64,000 nucleotides of DNA, from positions 63,672,136-63,736,135 of the forward strand of contig CM064867.1 in assembly GCA_032719365.1 (NCBI GenBank), read 5' to 3'. The notes under the pieces are model-generated. The model ran no database searches, was not told the origin of the DNA, and saw only the letters and a list, made by a program, of their open reading frames with translations. Shown one piece after another: positions 57,449 through 64,000 of this stretch (its first letter is position 1; each line of letters starts with the position of its first letter). The position numbers were made by a program, and so were the translations under genes. Source of the DNA: Prinsepia uniflora (Eukaryota > Streptophyta > Magnoliopsida > Rosales > Rosaceae).

Positions 57449-60400
57449 TCAATGGGCTACAGTTCGTGATCAACCTGATAGTTAGTAGGATTGTATCATG
57501 ATAAGTCTTGGGTCGGCATTTGATGTCGGGGTTCGCATAGTTCTATCGAGGATGACAGTGTGGAACCCTATGGAAGGATGAACGTATTCGTACGTTAGCA
57601 TTTTGATCGTGTGACGGTTAGTTGGGATCATCTTTCACGATGTCGTTGGATCGGTTCCGACGACTGGTTGGGGGTTGTGACTATCCGATAATCAGATTTG
57701 GTTGAGTTAGATGGATTTACTGCAGTTGGCAGTGAGCAGCTGGATTTGGGGAATCCTAGTTGGATTGACGGTAGGATTAGATTGACGTCTTTACGATGTC
57801 GGACCGCGGGGTCGGTCAGATTGTCAATTTTACTACTTTTCGCAGTTGGGTTCAGAGTGACCCTAGGCGTGATCGAGGAATCCCAAGGTAGGATGTGTAT
57901 GGTTCGGAAATGTGAGTTGTCGAGTGGTATGACTTGGACGACTATTCGAATTTGGATTCGTTAGTCGGTCTAGTCATGTCAGCTTGTGTTGGGACTGCAC
58001 TTCGCAGTCAGGGTTGTACTTATCGGTTAGACCGAGTTGGTTGTCGTGCTACTCAGTTGTGGTTTGGTGCAACTAAGGTCGTGGGCGACCTGGTAGACGA
58101 CATTGGTTGAGTCGAGTTACGACTGGTTAGTGATTAGTTGGACAGGTTACCAGGGTTGGTACTTGTCGATGGAATCCCTGAGTGGGATACGGAGTATTTG
58201 GTACGGGCGAGTGATTCCGTTGGACGCAGAGCCTCGATAGTGATACCTGGTAGTTAGGTCTGCATGAGTTTGTGGCAGGCGCTACTACCTAGTGTGGTCG
58301 TAGTTGTGGTTGTTGGGAATCGGTGACGTTCATGTGACGTTTCCTTTTCTCGTATGCGTTATCAGGGTGACCGTACCCGGAGTTGTCGGGTACGAGGGAG
58401 GCAGAGTTTCTCTTATTCGAGCAGAGGTATGGGATCGTCGCTCGGTATGAGCGGAGATCCAGGGTTGTATGTTTTGCACATGTGTGCTAATGTTAGTGTA
58501 TGGGCTGATGGTGTACTGGTACTAGTGCTAGTACTGGTGCCGGTGATCTTGATGACGGTGAGTTACGAGTCGGGATGTGACATCCGTCGTGATGGGCATA
58601 TGTTCGGTGTCTGTGGTCCCAGAGTGGATCTCAGATAGAGTTAAATTGGTTAGGGGACACGTGGTTGATGTTTGGGTATGTTGTTTCCAATCTTGTTGGA
58701 ATTTCGGAATCGCGATAGGTTGCGATAGAGGTGACGAGTGGAATGCGGGCTTTCCGCATTAGTAATGAGTATTTCGAAGTTAGGTGACTGAGATTTCTCA
58801 TTTTCTGCTTGGTGGCAAACGGTGCCAGGTTACATGACGCGGTGAGTGCATCGAGTGTTGTTTGCATTCACGTAGATTGGGTTTTGATGTCATCGTGTTG
58901 GATCATCCTTGACTTTCGTCGGTGGAATGACAAGGATTGATACGAGGTAATCAGTGAGAACCCACAGTCTCGGCGTGTCTCGTCGTTGACTGATCTGTTT
59001 AGATGTGGGAATTGGTTTAGGACTTTGGGTATCGCTATGGATCTGGATTGTGATCTTGATGATCCAGATAGGTGGAGAGTTTATTACTCTTACTAGGATG
59101 TTTGAGTTGAGGATGATGGGACTGAACTTCTTTTCGAGGTAAATCCCATATGGCTTACTACTCGCTTGAGTAGTTGTCCGATGAGTAGTTTTCTGACGTA
59201 GTCGGATATGGTCAGCTTTAGAGATGTGTTGAAGTCGTGATTGGCTTCCTATGAAGTCAATCGATGGTAATAAGGTAATCGGTTGAGCAGGTAACTGAGA
59301 GGTTCAGTTTTGGTACGTCTCGGTAGACGAGACCAATATTTCGAGTTTTGGAATCAGATTGCTGGATGACGATTCATGATTTGATTTTGGAACTTGAAAA
59401 AGGATTTCTGGATTTGGGTTTTGGAATCGGATTCTGGGTGACGATTCAGGATTTGATTCTAGAGCTCGACTGTGGATTTTCTTTTATGGATTTGGGTTCG
59501 GAATGGTTATTCCAAATGCTAGCTTACGGAATAATAATTTTGGATTCGAATTTGGACATGGTTAGGGATATGATATCTGGGTTTGGATTCGGGATTTCTT
59601 ACGAAAGTGCGGATTCGAATTCAGATTTGGAAACGGATGATGGGTTGGAGTTTCGATTTGTCTAATGCTGGATTGGACAAGTGAACTCCATAATTGAAAC
59701 GTGATTGGCTATGACATAGGAGGTTATAGTCTGATTGATGGGTAGGTGTACGTACCTGGTACATAATTCGAGGTACAATACTGGGCATACTTGTGGTGCC
59801 TAGTGACGGTATATAGGTTATACCGGTAGTACGTTGGTGAGCGTCTTAGTTGTCGGATTGGTTCCGATACCATTGGATTAGTTGAGGTCGTGGACTGGAT
59901 ATTGGATACTGTACACTGGGTCATGGTATTTCTGATGGGTCTAGTTACACACAGGTCGGGTGATTTGTTGGTGATTGTTTACTCAGGTTGAGTGAGTTGG
60001 TGGTTAGTGTAACCACAAGTGAGTATAGTGTTAGTTTTCAACTGGCGACTGTCAAGTGGTGACAGTTTGTCGGAGGTGTCAGCGTGGATCGTTGAGTGAT
60101 TGGTAACTCCCAGTGGGAGTAGATGTCAGGATAGTTAGTGTTTGAGAAAGGAACCGTTTGTGTCAACGAAATGGTAGATTTGACAAGTAGTGTCAATTCA
60201 GAACGTATGACTACTGTCATTCGACTTGGTCGAACGTAGTCGATACGACATGGATGTTAGCGGTACGTCTGGCTGCAGACGAGTAAGTATTGTTCTGGTT
60301 AGTGGGTGTACTAGCGTACACGTGTTGCGAGGTAGGTCGATTATACTTTCCACGAGGTGGATGTGGAATCAGGATAGTTGGAGTTTCAAGTACGAAACTA

Positions 60401-60473
60401 ATGAAGGAGGGAAGAACGGTTGGATTTAGGTCGATTGGAATTTCAAGGACGAAATTAATTAAGGAGGGAAGGT
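57449..60473 (+). mobile_element. Family-A internal region 3, right part
   Basis: Collinear with internal regions 1 and 2. It contains the uninterrupted GGCGA site at 58084-58088, the third copy of the 105-codon open frame (59348-59665) and the doubled purine tract. No recognisable protein domain. Confidence 0.88.
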
Positions 60474-63400
60474 TGTAACGACCCGTCCCAAATTCCTAGA
60501 TTAGATTAGTGACTAATCACGATTAATGAGGTTAATCGGTGATTAGTACAGCGAAATCGGACGAACGGTGCGAAATGACCGTTTTGCCCCTGATCGTGGC
60601 AAAATGTAAACTTTTAAGTCGGACGGTCAAATAGAATTTGACCGATGACCGTGACGTAGCTTGTGACGTCACGAGTTCATAGACAGGTGGCACGTTCAAT
60701 TCCGACGTTCGAGGAAGAAGTTATGACGTGCGGAAGTTTAGGGGCATTTTGGTAATTTTAGTTAAAAAGGGCCAAATAGTTGACTTTTTGACCGGGATGT
60801 CCGATGGCCGAGGGCCGAAGACCATTACGTAGATAAGGACGATACGAATCCATAGGCAGGCGGCACACTGAAATCGGACTTCGAACGGGAGAGTTATGGG
60901 TCACGGAAGTTCGATTTCACTATGCACGAACTTCGAGACGGGGACGATTTGGCGAAATCTGATTTGGGCAGATATTTTGGTGGGTCCCATGGATGAGTGA
61001 CAAGTGTCACTCATCCTATTGGCTAACTCCCCCAAATTGTGGATCTAATAATAAAATAATATTATTTAATTAATTTTTTAATCAAATCTTAACAACCATT
61101 AATCCTAACCATCCATTACCAATTAACCTTTAAATCCACACCCTCCATCCCATCTCCCTCTCATCAGCCATCTCTCTTCTTTGTTCATCCTCAAACCCGA
61201 ACCCCATAACCCATAATCCTCCATTTTCTTCATTTTCTTCAAAAACCCAAAACACACACACACCATCACCATTCATTGCTTGTGCGAGCTGAACATGACC
61301 GTGAGGTGGTGGAAAGAGGTTGGGGATGGCAGGCCACGGCCAGCCACGGCGGAGGACACGGCAGGGAGAGAGAACCCGTGGGTGAGTTTTCTTTCAAAAA
61401 TTGAAAATTGATTTTTTTTTTTGTGTTTTAATCAAATCTAGGGATTGGGAAATGTTCCTAGAGGTCTTAGGGTTCTTTTAGGATTGATTTCGAAGGCTTA
61501 GATGGCCTGTAACGGCCGTGAACGGCGGAGGTAGTCACGTCCGCCATTGATGAACTTGGAAAGTATAGTTTTCGAGGGTGTTCTTAGTTTTTAGGGCCAT
61601 AGAACTCTAGGTTATGGAGAGACGAAGAGAATGGGACAAACGGGAACGGTTTTGGTGGCCGGACGGCGGAGAACCGGCCGGGTGAAGCCGCGGGTCACGG
61701 CGACCCGGTTACTGGTATTCGGGTCGACCCGCGGGAGGACAAAGATGACAGGTGACGTCATCATGTCAGGGATGACGTCAGCATTGTCAGATCTGACAAT
61801 GTCAGCTGACATGTCAGAAAATGGGCCAATAGGAGTACGACACGTGTCACATGTCAGTGCACAGTCAGCACTGACATGTCATTGACTTGGCCCAATCAGG
61901 GGCTGACACGTGTCACTGACGTGGACCAGTGCCGTGATGACATGTGGCACATGTCAGACGGCCACATGGCACTGACAGAGCAGTGACCTGGACTAATGGG
62001 AGCTTGACACGTGGCACCTGTCAGAGTCTGACATGTCAGACCTGACAGCTGTCAGATGACGTCAGCATGACGCCATGCTGACGTCAGCAGGTACTGTAGC
62101 TGGCGCGTGAAGCCCACGCGCAGCCACTTCAAGCGGCGCGTGTGGGCGCCAGGGGGAGAATTTGGGGATGTGTTCAACATGTGAAATCTTCTATTAGATG
62201 TAACGAACATTTTGGGACTGGTTTCGTGTCAATTGGACACGGTCTCGATATGTTTCGGGGCATCAGAATGTTTAGGATCGACTTTAAAAATAGTTAGAAA
62301 ATCGGGAAAATTATGGGGCTTTGGTAGGAGCTTAATTAAGTAGTTAGTAACCTTCTATTAAAATTTGGATAGGTTTGGGAGTCCCGGTGACGGTGATCGG
62401 CTCGGGGAGCCGTATGACACGCAAATCGAGGCGGCAGCTCGGACGGTTTGTGAGTGGACCTTGTTTTCTAAATTGGTGCATGCATAAATGTTTATTATAT
62501 GTTTTATTACTTGTTTGGTGATGCCATGGGTGCATTTTTATTTGGTTACGTATAAGCACGTATTTCGAGGTTTCAGCCTTAAAACGGTGCTTATACGGGT
62601 CTGTATTTCTTTATTGGTTTTAATGAAATCGTTTTGGATTTCTAAAAGGATAAACTCGGGTGTGAGACCCATTTAGTTTTGTCTCGGGCATATGACGCTA
62701 TTTACGACCTTCGGGTCTAAATCGTGGTCGCGACGGGTGCTATGTTCTCGGCGATCGACAATAGGACGCTCGCCTCCGGATTGGGATGTGTTCCTTCCGG
62801 AGAGGTCACGATGCACGATTCGTGGTCGGGCAACCTGGGCAGGCTCGACTTCGGAGTGCTGACGGTTCAGGATAATGATCGGTGAGGAGTGCACCATGAT
62901 CTTGTGGTGGTCGCGTCAGTTGATTCGTTCACGGCGACATACTAGGATTGAAGGCGGTCCTGGATGGATGGTTGCACGCATCACTATGATCGGAGTCGTG
63001 ACTGACCCTTAGATATCGGGCACGGTGCCCAGTTGAGTCATATGTTCAGGCACGAGACCCAGATGTTTTACACTGATGATTTCGGGTCAGGGATCCTAGA
63101 TGGATTTCCAAGTTCATGACGGTTTATGGGAACCGGCATGAACTTTGGAAAGGTCATTGTGGTTCATGACTGTTTATGGGAACCGGCATGAACCCTTGTC
63201 AGGTCATTATGGTACATGACGGTTTATGGGAACCGGCATGAACCCTGTTTAATGGATGTTATGGATCATGGCGGTTCAGGGGAACGGGGCATGAATGTTT
63301 ATGTTATGTATATATATGTTCATCTACCTTCCTTTACTTCTATTATCTCCTTTGGGGAGGGTCGTTGGCTTGGGTGGACCCCGGAGTAGCCACGGAGCAC

Positions 63401-64000
63401 CAACTGAGTGGAGTCACCCCCCAGTTGGGTTCCTTACTCTCAGGAAGGCTATGATTACTATTACCTCGGCTAGGGTCAGTGGTCTACGGACATTGATCTT
63501 GACTTTGAGAAGAATCGGATTGAGACCTGGGTAGCACGCGCGTAGCTTTGGAAACCGTGACAGGAGTTGTTGTGTGAATTATATGCATATATGATATGAT
63601 GTATGATGTGCGTTTACACAGGTTTTGGGCAGTGGCCCGTATGGTTAGTTTCTTATGATTTGGGCTGAGTCCCTTATGGATTTGGGTAGTGGCCCGTGTA
63701 CTTGATTTCATTATGGTTTTCTGGATAAATGGTTTTCGAATGCATGCATGCTTTTTAGTGAAGGGTACAAATGTCTTCCTTATGAAATGTTTTATAAACT
63801 CTTGTTTTGTCCACTCACAGCTTTTAATGTTTTGACTGCCCTTCAGGTTGACATCGGATGTGGACTCACATACCTCCTCCGGATCCTGGCGTACTCTGAT
63901 AGCCCGGGAGGGCAAGGGATGGAAATATCCCTTGTTTGACACTTCGTGTCAGACGGGAGCAGGGTCATCCCGCACTAATCCCGGGGGGATTGGGATGGGT
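60474..64000 (+). mobile_element. LTR A4 (cut by window edge)
   Basis: It starts TGTAACGACCCGTCC and reaches GGGATGGGT, only about seven bases short of the expected end. It has the palindrome (60991-61016), the inverted repeat (62058-62085), the CGCG hairpin (62103-62121), donor-like GTGAGT at 62450 and acceptor-like CCCTTCAG ending at 63846. About 23 bp just after GATGTGGACT (63866) are missing relative to A1 and A3. Whether another internal region follows is unknown. Confidence 0.88.

Overview
This is plant nuclear DNA, probably from a eudicot. A spliced nuclear gene for a chloroplast J-domain protein sits in long stretches of nested LTR retrotransposons. Nothing prokaryotic or organellar is present. 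Only one intact protein-coding gene is supported: a nine-exon gene at 26255-29998 (+ strand, 337 aa) for a plastid DnaJ/ferredoxin-like protein of the DJC76/DJC77/DJC82 type. Nearly all other open frames are chance readings through retrotransposon LTRs.

Layout. 1-9588: element D (LTR part, internal region, 3' LTR). It carries a Cassandra-type segment just behind its 5' LTR and a solo LTR (E, duplication ATTTA) inside its 3' LTR. 9589-11287: unique AT-rich DNA, then a GTGG/GGT-rich low-complexity tract. 11288-22909: element F on the minus strand, full length, duplication GTGGT. Its internal region holds a plus-strand solo LTR (G, duplication ACCAG), which in turn holds a complete Cassandra TRIM (duplication GACGG) whose LTRs contain 5S rRNA-like and tRNA-like sequence. 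22910-26254: gene-flanking DNA with a decayed Ty1/copia gag relic and a fragment of an LRR receptor-kinase gene. 26255-29998: the DnaJ/ferredoxin gene. 30612-31028: start of an older LTR (H). 31029-64000: a tandem array of family A arranged LTR-internal-LTR-internal-LTR-internal-LTR. It is interrupted by a young full-length element (B, duplication GGCGA) and a solo LTR (C, duplication ATATC). The empty insertion sites are preserved in sister copies of A.

The LTR families (A, B, C, D, E, F, G, H) differ in sequence but share a modular plan: TGTAACGACCCGTC-type starts, GGGTCCTG(T)CA-type ends, and an iMet-type primer site (TGGTATCAGAGC) where an internal region is present. All visible internal regions are 3-4 kb with no gag-pol reading frame, so these are large non-autonomous (LARD-like) elements. 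A short NFEDEI-like tail before the polypurine tract suggests descent from Ty3/gypsy elements.

The least explained signals are in the LTRs. They are arrays of tiny inverted repeats with 3-nt loops and covarying stems, a 26-bp palindrome shared by most families, a CGCG hairpin, a dense TGACA/TGTCA island in family A, a hairpin near the LTR end, and a conserved GTGAGT...CAG pair that looks like an intron inside the LTR. All comparisons were made by eye; no alignment or database search was run.
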